The notes beneath the pieces are model-generated. The model was not told where the DNA came from, did no database searches, and was given only the letters and a program-made list of their open reading frames with translations. From Haladaptatus cibarius D43 (GTDB lineage: Archaea > Halobacteriota > Halobacteria > Halobacteriales > Haladaptataceae): 64,000 nt of DNA. Positions 1 to 7,745 of this stretch are shown here, one piece after another (position 1 is the first letter of the stretch; the number at the start of each line of letters is the position of its first letter). The translations under genes and the position numbers were made by a program. The stretch lies in assembly GCF_000710615.1 (NCBI RefSeq), contig NZ_JDTH01000002.1:62001-126000 (forward strand). The letters are read 5' to 3'.

Positions 1-622
1 AGCCGAGGGCGGCCTCAACGAGTCCTTCGACTGCCACGGCGATGAGAATCAGACTGGCGAGCAGCATGAGCCATTCGCGGGCGGGATTGATATCCTCGGG
101 CGCGTCCTCGGCGTCGTGGTCTTGGGTGTCCTGATACTGCGTGAAGACGTAGACCCCGTAGAAGGCAATCGGGATGAGCGCGAGTTGCCACGTCACTGTC
201 CCACCGAGTCGCATATCCGCGACTGGGTAGTAGATGACCGCCATTGCGAAGGTGATGATGAGCACCGAAACGGCAATCATGTAGAACTGCGCCTCCTTGT
301 AGACGACCGAGCGGTCGGCTTTCACGCCGTCCGAGAAGATGCCCGACAGTGCTGGAATGACGAGCAGGTTGAAGATTGCCGACCCGACGATGGCGCTCAC
401 CCCCAAATCGAACGTTCCGTGACGCCACGTCGAGATGACGACGCTCGCCAATTCCGGGAAACTCGACCCGATTGCGACGACGATAGCACCCTGCACGATT
501 GCGGGCAGGCCGTAATAGGCCGATAATCGCTTGCTCGACTGTTCGAGCCAACTGCTTGCCTTCCAGATGGCGACCGTAGCGATGACAGCGAGGATGGAGT
601 ACTCTGCGACTTCGACGAGCAT
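1..622 (-). CDS. Sodium/calcium exchanger-like membrane protein (C-terminus cut by window edge)
   Basis: An open frame on the minus strand starts with ATG at 622 and runs off the left edge, giving 207 visible residues. The visible part is very hydrophobic, with about five membrane segments. It carries the alpha-repeat signature of the CaCA (cation:calcium antiporter) superfamily: GSSFPELASV near residue 52, followed by GSAIFNLLVIPALSG. A polar acidic loop rich in Asp and Glu lies near residues 163-178. Members exchange sodium or protons for calcium across the membrane. Only one repeat is seen here, so the second half lies outside the window or the protein is a half-size member. Ion specificity cannot be told. 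Confidence 0.85.
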   Translation of the reverse strand, partial: MLVEVAEYSILAVIATVAIWKASSWLEQSSKRLSAYYGLPAIVQGAIVVAIGSSFPELASVVISTWRHGTFDLGVSAIVGSAIFNLLVIPALSGIFSDGVKADRSVVYKEAQFYMIAVSVLIITFAMAVIYYPVADMRLGGTVTWQLALIPIAFYGVYVFTQYQDTQDHDAEDAPEDINPAREWLMLLASLILIAVAVEGLVEAALG

Positions 623-711
623 TCGGCTGGACGTTTACAGTGTCGCACGATAAAACGGGGCTGTCTCGTTCTTTCTCAGAATTTTTACAGGTCGTCCGAA
701 AAGAACTTGTC

Positions 712-894
712 ATGTCCTCCCAATCGAGGCCGCTTGAGTACGCTGACGTGGTCGCGTTCGTCGTCGCTCTCGCTGGCTTCACCGTCCACGGTTGGGTGCG
801 CTCCGACGGTGTTTACGACACCGGAACGACGATGCTCGGTGCGTTTGGCCTCGTCGTAACTGTCGTCCTCACGATACAAGTCTGGCTTCGATAG
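712..894 (+). CDS. Small two-helix membrane protein
   Basis: A 60-residue frame starts at ATG 712 with MSSQSRPLEY. Two hydrophobic stretches fit membrane helices: VVAFVVALAGFTVHGWV, and the C-terminal run LGAFGLVVTVVLTIQVWL. The frame opens further upstream to 640, but that part overlaps the likely promoter of the divergent exchanger gene, so the internal ATG is preferred. It ends 18 bases before the convergent GINS51 gene. No family is recognised and no function is assigned. Confidence 0.6.
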   Translation: MSSQSRPLEYADVVAFVVALAGFTVHGWVRSDGVYDTGTTMLGAFGLVVTVVLTIQVWLR

Positions 895-912
895 GACGCT
901 TCGACGGGACTG

Positions 913-1800
913 CTACTCCAACTTTTCGGCAGCGTCGCGCTCGATAAGCGGCCCGGCGTTTTCCGCGGGAAGCGTCACCACGTCTTCGGTTGCGAGGTCG
1001 TACTCGCGCTCGTCCACGCCGAGGATTTCGCCGATGTCGCGGGTGATTCGAACCGTAGTTCGTTCGTCGGAGAGCGACGGTTCCGAGTCGTCCGCCGCCG
1101 CTTCGCTTTCCTCGGCACTCGTCTCGCTTTCCGGCCCGTCCGGGGTTTCGGTCGAGGACGCAGTTCCGGCAGAAGCGGCGTCCTCGGAATCACCCGCGAT
1201 TGCCGCCGCTTCCGCAGACGGTCGGTGGTCGTCGGATGCGGAGTTCGGTTCGGAACCGGTCGTTTCCGTTTTCGATGATTCCGTTCCCGGACTTGTCTCC
1301 GCCGTCCGCGATTCGGCCGACTCCGCTCCGGTCGGAGTGGAGTTGGCGTGTTCCGTTCCAGTTGGCTCGGAACTCATCGTTTCGGTCGGACTGCTATCGG
1401 ACTGGTTCGGTTCCTCACCGGACAACACGTCGAGGACGGTCGATTTGTTGGATTCGATTCGTTCCACGAGGTCGGAAAATAGTTCCTGTTCCTCGTTCGT
1501 CAGCCCCTCTTCGTCCGCCGGAATCCCGGCGGCGGAGAGGCTCGCGCGCTTGACGACTTTGCCGACGCGTCGTTCGTATATCGCTTCGACGACATCCTCT
1601 GCTGTCTGGATTTCGTCGGTCAGTCGGTTGACTTCGCTCGAATCGAACGGGTTGTCCGCTCGCTCCGCGGCTCGCTCGCGTTCGTCGCGCAAACTCCCGA
1701 TGTAGCTCCCCACGTCCTCGTAGAAGGATTCGCGCAGATGCTGTAGGCTATCCTTCGAGCGCTCCTTGCTCTGGACACTGCGGAGTTCGTCGAGATTCAT
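913..1800 (-). CDS. GINS complex subunit Gins51-like replication protein
   Basis: The 295-residue protein has a helical N-terminal A domain (about residues 1-118, starting MNLDELRSVQSKE). A long Ser/Thr/Glu/Ala-rich linker follows (about 120-235), then a small C-terminal B domain containing TTVRITRDIGEILGVDE. This A-linker-B layout is that of archaeal Gins51, a subunit of the GINS complex that with GAN and MCM forms the archaeal replicative helicase. The start codon overlaps the stop of the upstream primase gene by four bases. That is the conserved GINS-PriS pairing of archaea and indicates one transcript with translational coupling. The linker is unusually long and low in complexity, a common acid-rich trait in halophiles. 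Confidence 0.85.
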   Translation of the reverse strand: MNLDELRSVQSKERSKDSLQHLRESFYEDVGSYIGSLRDERERAAERADNPFDSSEVNRLTDEIQTAEDVVEAIYERRVGKVVKRASLSAAGIPADEEGLTNEEQELFSDLVERIESNKSTVLDVLSGEEPNQSDSSPTETMSSEPTGTEHANSTPTGAESAESRTAETSPGTESSKTETTGSEPNSASDDHRPSAEAAAIAGDSEDAASAGTASSTETPDGPESETSAEESEAAADDSEPSLSDERTTVRITRDIGEILGVDEREYDLATEDVVTLPAENAGPLIERDAAEKLE

Positions 1801-2969
1801 TCTTTCCCTTTTTCTGCCCGGCCACGGGCCATGAGAAAGTTGGCCACGTATTCCGGAGTTGATACATCTCCCGCCGGAAGCCTAAAGCTTTCGCCAGCGA
1901 GTTCGACCTGTGCTGTTTCGTCCAGTTCAATCGTCACGTCGTGTCGCGTGAACGTCTCGGGAACCGCATCCCGAAGCGGGTCGAAGTCGGCCAGTTCGTC
2001 GTGCGGAATCCGTGTGACTTCCAAACTGCTTCCGCCGTGGAGACTGCCGGGAAGGCGGATGAGTCGATGCGTGTCCGTCGTCACGGGTTCGTCCACCGCG
2101 GCGGTTTCGGATTCGAACACGTCCGCTGCGAGAATCTTCGCTAAACCGTAAAACGCCGGATGTACGTCCACGTTGCCGCGCTTGATTTCCGCGTGGTTGT
2201 TTTTCGCGGCTTTGTACGCGCCCGCCGCCTTCCCCGCGCCGATGCCGTCGAACTCTTGGAGGCGTTCGAGCGCGTTCTCCTCGTCCATCGCCAGCAGTTC
2301 GTCCACGAACGAACAGAGGTGGTCGTGAACCCGCCCGCCCCACCCGCTGTCGGTCGGAAGCGTGCGCTTTTGCGTCGGATTTTTGAGGCCGATTCCGGCG
2401 ACCGCTTCGGATTGGATGAGCGACTCGAAATCCGCGTCCGCCGCCCGAATGTAGTCTACGATTTCGCGGCGTGCCTCGCGGTCTAATTCGAGAACGCCCT
2501 CGTCCCGAACGTGAACGTGGTAGCCTCGACCACCTGAAAAGACGACCGTCATATCCTCGAAGCCGAAATCCCGGTCGAGCAAATCGATCAAGTCTACTAG
2601 TTCCTCTTTCCCTCGCGCCAGCATCTCGGCGTAGGGTGTCTCGGGAGTGACGCCGGGCAGGTGGTCTGCGTCCAAATCGAACACGAGGTCTGCGCTTCGC
2701 CAGCCCTTCCCGTCCATCGTTCCCGCACCGGGATTTCTGTACTGTCCGGTGGAGAAATACACGTGGCGCGGACGCTCGCGTTCGAGGAACCCGCGAAGGG
2801 TTCCGAGGTCGAGCAGCGAGTTGTGGCGAACCATCGTCGTTCCCGTCCCGGACGTCCACGGAATGTAGCCCCACTCGCGCTCGTCCGCGGCGGGCGGGAG
2901 TTCCGGTTTTACCGTCCGGTAGTGGTCGCGGAACCGTCCCCGAAGATACGCTCGCGTCCGCGCTTCCAT
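1797..2969 (-). CDS. priS: DNA primase small (catalytic) subunit PriS
   Basis: This is the archaeo-eukaryotic primase catalytic subunit, which makes RNA or DNA primers together with PriL. Read from ATG 2969 it has 390 residues. The metal-binding DLDAD motif lies near residues 98-102. The SGGRGYHVHV motif binds the nucleotide, and a C-terminal TDTHRLIRLPGSLHGG stretch supplies the third acidic residue and the conserved RxPGSLH. A longer frame starts at 2987. The shorter ATG is preferred because it matches the usual family start (MEARTRAYLRGRF) and because a TATA-like CTTTAACC lies about 27 bases upstream on the minus strand. Its stop overlaps the GINS51 start. Confidence 0.93.
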   Translation of the reverse strand: MEARTRAYLRGRFRDHYRTVKPELPPAADEREWGYIPWTSGTGTTMVRHNSLLDLGTLRGFLERERPRHVYFSTGQYRNPGAGTMDGKGWRSADLVFDLDADHLPGVTPETPYAEMLARGKEELVDLIDLLDRDFGFEDMTVVFSGGRGYHVHVRDEGVLELDREARREIVDYIRAADADFESLIQSEAVAGIGLKNPTQKRTLPTDSGWGGRVHDHLCSFVDELLAMDEENALERLQEFDGIGAGKAAGAYKAAKNNHAEIKRGNVDVHPAFYGLAKILAADVFESETAAVDEPVTTDTHRLIRLPGSLHGGSSLEVTRIPHDELADFDPLRDAVPETFTRHDVTIELDETAQVELAGESFRLPAGDVSTPEYVANFLMARGRAEKGKE

Positions 2970-2992
2970 CGTCAGTGGCAAAAACACCGAGT

Positions 2993-3000
2993 GGTTAAAG
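2993..3000 (-). promoter_or_regulatory. TATA-like box for priS-GINS51
   Basis: On the minus strand the bases read CTTTAACC, centred about 27 bases upstream of the preferred priS ATG at 2969. That spacing is typical of leaderless haloarchaeal transcripts and helps choose this start. The call rests on spacing and AT content only. Confidence 0.4.
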
Positions 3001-3221
3001 CGTTGTTTCTTCGCTTCAAGCAGCCGTTTCGATTTGGAAATCGAGATGCTGCGGGAGAGTGGCGGATTTTGGACAAATTCCGAGATAGCTCTGCTGGCGA
3101 AATTCGGTCGACCCGAGAACGTGGAGTAATGCGACGTTACTCGCAGATGTGAGAAAACGAATCCAAAAGTGAAACCACAGACGGAAGCTGTCCGGAAAAA
3201 CGAAACCGCAGTCGTCCGGTT

Positions 3222-3710
3222 TTATCCGCGCATGAAGTCAGAAAGACGCTTCGTGATGCTCTCTTCTTCGCCCAGTCGGAGGTAGAACGCGTCACCGCCG
3301 TCTTCGTAATAGTTGTCGATTCGGCGTTCGACGGAAAAGCCGAGATGCCGGTAGAAGTCGAGTGCGTTCTGGTTCGTACTCCGCGCGTGGCAGGTGACGG
3401 TCGCGTGGTTTTTCGCAACCCGTGCGACCAATCGCTGGCCGAAGCCCTCGCCGCGGAAGTCGGGATTGACCGCGAGAAAGAGGATGTAGCCGTCCCGGCG
3501 CACCGCCGCAAATCCAACGATTTGTTCGCCCCCCTCGCCGTCGGTGAGGTAGCAGTAGACGGTCGACCGGCGGTATGCGTCGGTAAAGAACCCTCGCCGT
3601 TGTTTCAGCACGTCCTCGCTCTGCCGGATTTTCTCCTTCAACTGCCACGCCTCCTCGACGTAGCGGTTGTCGCCCGGCGAGACGACGCGCGTGTCAATGT
3701 TTACACTCAC
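3222..3710 (-). CDS. GNAT-family N-acetyltransferase
   Basis: From a GTG at 3710 the protein has 162 residues. It shows the GNAT fold signature: the beta-strand YILFLAVNPDFRGEGFGQRLV contains the acetyl-CoA pyrophosphate loop RGEGFGQ, and the later NALDFYRHLGFSVERRI is the usual C-terminal GNAT motif. The substrate is unknown. The frame stays open to 3989, but the extension is Arg-rich and lies over the opposing archease promoter. An ATTATA stretch about 25 bases upstream supports the GTG start. An inverted repeat covers the start codon, so translation or transcription may be controlled there. Confidence 0.85.
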   Translation of the reverse strand: MSVNIDTRVVSPGDNRYVEEAWQLKEKIRQSEDVLKQRRGFFTDAYRRSTVYCYLTDGEGGEQIVGFAAVRRDGYILFLAVNPDFRGEGFGQRLVARVAKNHATVTCHARSTNQNALDFYRHLGFSVERRIDNYYEDGGDAFYLRLGEEESITKRLSDFMRG

Positions 3711-3721
3711 TGAGAGTGAGT
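3705..3721. promoter_or_regulatory. Inverted repeat over the GNAT start codon
   Basis: ACTCAC at 3705-3710 and GTGAGT at 3716-3721 form a six-base-pair perfect inverted repeat with a five-base centre. It covers the GTG start of the acetyltransferase gene. It could be an operator or a start-codon hairpin, and chance cannot be excluded at this length. Confidence 0.3.
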
Positions 3722-3814
3722 AGCAGACAGGTGAATATAATTCCACCGGCATCGCTCGCGGTTTCCAGACTCCGTTTGGCAAGCCTGATACCCACAGCGA
3801 CCGAGATTTCACCA

Positions 3815-4225
3815 ATGACCTACGCGCTCCGCGAGCATACCGCCGACGTTGCGGTCGAAGCCACGGGAAAATCCCTTTCCGCCGTTTTCGCCGCCGTCGC
3901 CGACGGACTGGCCGCCGCGATGTGCGACGACATACCCGATGCAGGCGAGCGATTCGACATCGAAGTGAGCGCCGAAAATCGGGAGGCATTGCTGTTCGAT
4001 TATCTTGACGAACTTATCTACGAACGCGATGTTCGGGCCGTCCTCCCGGTGGAAAACGAGGCGAGCGTCCACGACGCCAACGGCGAGTGGACGCTCGCGG
4101 GAAGCGCGCGAGGTGTGCCCCTCTCTGGACTCGGGGCACGCGAAATCAAAGCCGTGACGTACTCCGAGATGGCAATCGAGGAAACGGCAGATGGATGGCG
4201 CGCCTACGTCGTTTTCGACGTGTAA
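3815..4225 (+). CDS. Archease (RtcB activator protein)
   Basis: ATG 3815 gives 136 residues beginning MTYALREHTADVAVEATG, the typical archease N-terminus (xxEHTADxxxxxxG). The metal-binding residues are Asp in HTAD, the DYLDELIYERD stretch in the middle, and the C-terminal Asp in VVFDV. Archease is a small cofactor that speeds guanylylation and turnover of the RNA ligase RtcB and widens its nucleotide use. The rtcB gene follows on the same strand after 107 bases, which agrees with this role in tRNA splicing and RNA repair. Confidence 0.92.
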   Translation: MTYALREHTADVAVEATGKSLSAVFAAVADGLAAAMCDDIPDAGERFDIEVSAENREALLFDYLDELIYERDVRAVLPVENEASVHDANGEWTLAGSARGVPLSGLGAREIKAVTYSEMAIEETADGWRAYVVFDV

Positions 4226-4287
4226 ACCACTCACGTCGTTTTCGATGTCTGATTTATTTTCCTTCCTGCGGGGACGGTAACCGCCAA

Positions 4288-4316
4288 CCGAACCCCGAAA
4301 CGTCTTCGGGGTTCGG
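4288..4316 (+). other. Strong hairpin between archease and rtcB
   Basis: CCGAACCCCGAA at 4288-4299 and TTCGGGGTTCGG at 4305-4316 are perfect reverse complements around the five-base loop ACGTC. The 12-base-pair stem ends 16 bases before the rtcB ATG at 4333. In RNA it would be a very stable stem-loop in the rtcB leader or the archease 3' end. It has no T tract after it, so a simple terminator is less likely. Confidence 0.75.
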
Positions 4317-4332
4317 GCATCTACCTTCGAGT

Positions 4333-5790
4333 ATGAACACGTACACCGCGGGAGACATCACGCTCGAACAGGTTCGAGAGTACGTCTGGGAAATCCCGCA
4401 AGAAGGGGACATGGGGACGCCAGCGCGGGTGTTCGCCAGCGAAGAGCTACTGGAACAAATCGCGGACGACAAGACGTTAGAACAGTTGAAAAACACGACC
4501 CACCTACCGGGCGTCCAGAAGTACGCCCTCTGCATGCCGGACGGCCATCAGGGGTACGGGTTCCCCGTCGGTGGGGTCGCCGGAATCGACGCCGAAAACG
4601 GCTGTATTTCGCCGGGCGCGGTCGGCTACGACATCAACTGCGGGGTTCGGATGATGCGGACGAACCTCACCTACGACGATTTGCACGGAAAAGAAGAGGA
4701 ACTCGTGGACGCCCTCTTCGCCAACATCCCGTCGGGACTCGGCGGCGGCGGCGTCGTGGAAGGCGACATCGACGCCGTCAACGACGTTCTCGACCGGGGG
4801 ATGGCGTGGGCGCTGGACGAAGGCTACGCGACGGAAGCTGATTTGGCTCACTGCGAGGATGAAGGAGTCCGACAGGAAAGCGACCCCGCTGCCATCTCAC
4901 AGAAGGCGAAAGACCGCGGCAAAAACCAGTTGGGAAGCCTCGGCAGTGGCAACCACTTCCTCGAAGTCCAGCGCGTGACCGACGTGTTCCGCGAGGATGT
5001 CGCCGAGGCCTACAGCCTCTCGGAAGACCAAATCGTCGTCCTCATCCACTGTGGTAGTCGGGGATTGGGCCATCAGGTCTGTAACGACTACCTGCGGAAA
5101 ATCGAGAAAACCCACTCGGGCCTGCTATCGAAACTCCCGGACAAGGAACTCGCCGCGGCCCCTGCGGGAAGCCAACTCGCAGAGGAGTACTATCAGGCGA
5201 TGGGCGCGGCAATCAACTTCGCGTGGGTGAACCGCCAACTCATCATGCACCGAACGCGGCAGGTCTTTTCGCGCGTGTTCGGCCAGTCGTGGGAGGCCAT
5301 GGAGATGGAACTGCTGTACGACGTGGCCCACAACATTGCGAAAAAGGAAACCCACGACGTGAACGGCGAGGAAAAAGAACTGTTCGTTCACCGAAAAGGT
5401 GCAACACGCGCATTCCCGGCAGGCCATCCCGAGGTGCCCGGCGCATACATCGACGTGGGGCAACCAATCATCATCCCCGGAAGCATGGGCGCGGGAAGCT
5501 ACGTCCTCTGTGGCGGCGAGGAGTCCATGAACCTCAGTTTCGGTTCGACTGCCCATGGAGCAGGCCGGGTGATGAGTCGGACGCAGGCGAAAAAGGATTA
5601 CTGGGGCGGCGACGTGCAGGACGAACTGGAACAAGAACACATCTACGTCAAAGCCCAAAGCGGCGCGACAGTCGCGGAGGAAGCGCCGGGCGTCTACAAG
5701 GACGTGGACGAGGTCGTGAAAGTATCCGACGCGCTCGGAATCGGCGACAAGGTGGTTCGGACGTATCCCGTCTGCAACATCAAGGGGTAG
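4333..5790 (+). CDS. rtcB: RNA 3'-phosphate/5'-hydroxyl ligase RtcB
   Basis: The 485-residue protein starts at ATG 4333 (MNTYTAGDITLEQVREY). RtcB joins RNA 2',3'-cyclic phosphate or 3'-phosphate ends to 5'-OH ends using GTP and Mn2+, and is the archaeal tRNA-splicing ligase. The active-site set is visible. DINCGVR places Asp100 and Cys103 where Pyrococcus RtcB has its metal-binding Asp95 and Cys98. GNHFLEVQ and HCGSRGLGHQ supply further metal ligands, and STAHGAGR holds the histidine that becomes guanylylated. Length is normal for the family (about 480). No intein is present. Archease lies just upstream. Confidence 0.95.
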   Translation: MNTYTAGDITLEQVREYVWEIPQEGDMGTPARVFASEELLEQIADDKTLEQLKNTTHLPGVQKYALCMPDGHQGYGFPVGGVAGIDAENGCISPGAVGYDINCGVRMMRTNLTYDDLHGKEEELVDALFANIPSGLGGGGVVEGDIDAVNDVLDRGMAWALDEGYATEADLAHCEDEGVRQESDPAAISQKAKDRGKNQLGSLGSGNHFLEVQRVTDVFREDVAEAYSLSEDQIVVLIHCGSRGLGHQVCNDYLRKIEKTHSGLLSKLPDKELAAAPAGSQLAEEYYQAMGAAINFAWVNRQLIMHRTRQVFSRVFGQSWEAMEMELLYDVAHNIAKKETHDVNGEEKELFVHRKGATRAFPAGHPEVPGAYIDVGQPIIIPGSMGAGSYVLCGGEESMNLSFGSTAHGAGRVMSRTQAKKDYWGGDVQDELEQEHIYVKAQSGATVAEEAPGVYKDVDEVVKVSDALGIGDKVVRTYPVCNIKG

Positions 5791-5822
5791 ATGAAGAGAT
5801 AGGTAAAACACTTCTTTCACTA

Positions 5823-5838
5823 ATCAAAAGCTTTTGAT
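5823..5838. promoter_or_regulatory. Perfect 16-base palindrome before lipoprotein gene
   Basis: ATCAAAAGCTTTTGAT at 5823-5838 is a perfect palindrome. It sits about 24-39 bases before the lipoprotein ATG at 5862 and 33 bases after the rtcB stop, where a TATA box would be expected. It could be a promoter-overlapping operator or the end of rtcB transcription. Confidence 0.4.
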
Positions 5839-5861
5839 ACCTCTTGTGACGAAAGAAGAGT

Positions 5862-6401
5862 ATGCGACGACGAGCGGTGCTCAGCACGCTGGCCACGGGT
5901 ACCACCGCTGGCTGTATCGGTGGGATTCTCGGACTGTCATCGGACGACTCTCGATTCACCATCGAGAACGATTCGGTGCCGGACGGACTGCCAGCGACGC
6001 TTTCCGCGACGCTCGTTTCGGGTGCGACTGCGGAGCATCCGCCGATGCTCCGCGTAACGTTCGAATGTACCGCAGAATCCAAACAGGCGATTCGATTCGG
6101 CTACCCCAGTCCGTTTTCGGATGTCGTCAGCGCCGACACGGATGGGTCGAGACTCGTCCTCCAGTACAAACCCGATTCGAACGACAGACGTAACGGATGC
6201 TGGCAAAGCGGCCACCTCGGCGGGCGGGGAACGACCGAGCGACAGACGCTCGAACCCGGCGAGAAATCACAGGTCGAATGGGCAGTTCTTAGTTACGCGA
6301 AAAACGAATCGTGCTTTCCGAGCGGTCGCTACCGATTCGAAGACCAGTACAGCGTCGGTGGCGAAACGTACAGTTGGGGATTCTGGTTCCGAGTACGGTG
6401 A
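5862..6401 (+). CDS. Secreted lipoprotein of unknown function
   Basis: The 179-residue protein begins MRRRAVLSTLATGTTAGC. The twin-arginine start, short hydrophobic stretch and TAGC lipobox (Cys18) indicate Tat export followed by lipid attachment, as is usual for haloarchaeal lipoproteins. The mature part is beta-rich and contains two further cysteines (GCWQSG and ESCFPSG), possibly a disulfide. The spacing and the aromatic C-terminus (YSWGFWFRV) suggest an immunoglobulin-like or beta-sandwich fold, which is inference. No specific family is recognised. Confidence 0.75.
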   Translation: MRRRAVLSTLATGTTAGCIGGILGLSSDDSRFTIENDSVPDGLPATLSATLVSGATAEHPPMLRVTFECTAESKQAIRFGYPSPFSDVVSADTDGSRLVLQYKPDSNDRRNGCWQSGHLGGRGTTERQTLEPGEKSQVEWAVLSYAKNESCFPSGRYRFEDQYSVGGETYSWGFWFRVR

Positions 6402-6425
6402 ATCTGCTGGACGAGTGTTGCGTTC

Positions 6426-6731
6426 TCAGGTTCTGAAATCGAAGTTCGGCGCGTCTTCTGGCCTGAGTGGAACGTGTGGGTCAAGTTCCTCGCCGTCTTC
6501 GAATTTGATGAAGTTGAGGTAGTACAGTTCGCCACAGCCATCTTCGTCGGTTTCACTCGCTCCGCAAACGATTTGCACGCCGTCCGCGTCCTCGAAATCG
6601 TCGTAGGCGTTTTCGTACTCCCAGCCATCTAAGGGGTCTGCGGTCACCGACTTGTCGGCGAGGTTGGCGTCGCGTTCCAGTGTGACGATTGCGCCGCAGT
6701 GAGGGCAGTAGTAGCGGACAGGGACAGTCAT
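6426..6731 (-). CDS. Small zinc-ribbon protein
   Basis: ATG 6731 gives 101 residues starting MTVPVRYYCPHCGAIV. A CPHC knuckle near residue 9 and a second pair of cysteines in IVCGASETDEDGCGELYY can bind one zinc. The remainder is acidic (DPLDGWEYENAYDDFEDADG). A longer open frame reaches 6905 but overlaps the promoter of the divergent eIF-2B-like gene. Function is unknown. Zinc-ribbon proteins of this size in haloarchaea are often nucleic-acid or protein adaptors. Confidence 0.7.
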   Translation of the reverse strand: MTVPVRYYCPHCGAIVTLERDANLADKSVTADPLDGWEYENAYDDFEDADGVQIVCGASETDEDGCGELYYLNFIKFEDGEELDPHVPLRPEDAPNFDFRT

Positions 6732-6860
6732 CGTTGGAGGTTGGTGACGAACGGACGTAAACTGTGCGTCGGCGCGTCGGTTCGTCCCGGCGAACCGACG
6801 CGCCATTCGAGAAAGCGCAAACCCAGAACAATCTTGTAGCCCGGCGAACACCGTTAGTGC

Positions 6861-7712
6861 ATGATAGACGAGACAGTCGAGGAGATACAGGAGATGCAAA
6901 CGCACAGCTCCTCGACCGTCGCGGTCAAGGCTGCCCGCGCGTTAGAAGACCTCCTTAGCCGTGATTTCGAGACGGTCGAAGAGTTCGAGCGAGCGCTCGA
7001 CCACAACAGCAACGCCCTCCGTCGTGCGAATCCCTCTCATGCATCGCTCGTCACGACACAGAGGGCAATCGTAAAGATGGTTACGGACGCAGAAAGCGAA
7101 TCGGTCGAGCAGTCAAAAGACCAGATGCAACAGGCCATCGACAGCGTGGTCGAACAGGTCGTCACGGCAAAGCGTCGGGCCGCCGAAAACGCCACCCCGC
7201 AGTTCGAGGACGGGATGACCGTCATGACTCACGACTACTCCTCGACGGTGCTTGAGGCGGTCGAAAACGCCGTCACCAAGGGTTCCTATCTCGACGTGTA
7301 CGTGCTGGAAGCCAGACCGCGCTACCTCGGACGCAAAACCGCCCGCGTCCTCGGCGAAATCGACCAAGTCGATGTGACGCTCATCATCGACAGCGCGGCG
7401 GGCCACTATCTGCCCAAGTGTGACCGCGTGTTCACCGGGATGGACTGTATCGTTGACGGAACCCTCTACAACCGCGTCGGGACGTTCCCGCTCGTCGCCA
7501 CCGCGAACGAGGTGAACGTTCCCGTCACTACCGTCGGTTCCAGCGCGAAAATCGTCGGCGAGGCGTTCCGCTTCGAGAACGATTTCAGGTCGGCCAGCGA
7601 AGTCATTCGAGAACCGGCCGAAGGGTTTTCCGTGGAGAATCCTGCCTACGATGCAACTCCCACTAACATGCTCGATTCCGTCGTGACGGACGAGGGAACG
7701 TGGGAATACTGA
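6861..7712 (+). CDS. eIF-2B alpha/beta/delta-family protein
   Basis: The 283-residue protein has the helical N-terminal part and Rossmann-like C-terminal domain of the eIF-2B alpha/beta/delta and methylthioribose-1-phosphate isomerase superfamily. Visible motifs include the LDVYVLEARPRYLGR strand (normally VxVxESRPxxxG) and VFTGMDCIVDGTLYNRVGTFPLV, which is close to the conserved GADxIxxDGxVxNKxGTxxxA. Archaeal members include ribose-1,5-bisphosphate isomerase and eIF-2B-like factors of uncertain role. Which activity applies here cannot be decided: DCIVDG retains the acidic residue used in catalysis. It stands alone rather than next to AMP phosphorylase or Rubisco genes. Confidence 0.85.
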   Translation: MIDETVEEIQEMQTHSSSTVAVKAARALEDLLSRDFETVEEFERALDHNSNALRRANPSHASLVTTQRAIVKMVTDAESESVEQSKDQMQQAIDSVVEQVVTAKRRAAENATPQFEDGMTVMTHDYSSTVLEAVENAVTKGSYLDVYVLEARPRYLGRKTARVLGEIDQVDVTLIIDSAAGHYLPKCDRVFTGMDCIVDGTLYNRVGTFPLVATANEVNVPVTTVGSSAKIVGEAFRFENDFRSASEVIREPAEGFSVENPAYDATPTNMLDSVVTDEGTWEY

Positions 7713-7745
7713 ACTGAAACGGTCGTTATTCTACTCGACGTTTAC

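Noticed and set aside
4087-4332. N-terminal extension of RtcB
   Set aside because: The frame is open from 4087 but overlaps archease and reads through the hairpin. Family length and the MNTYTAGDIT start fit ATG 4333.
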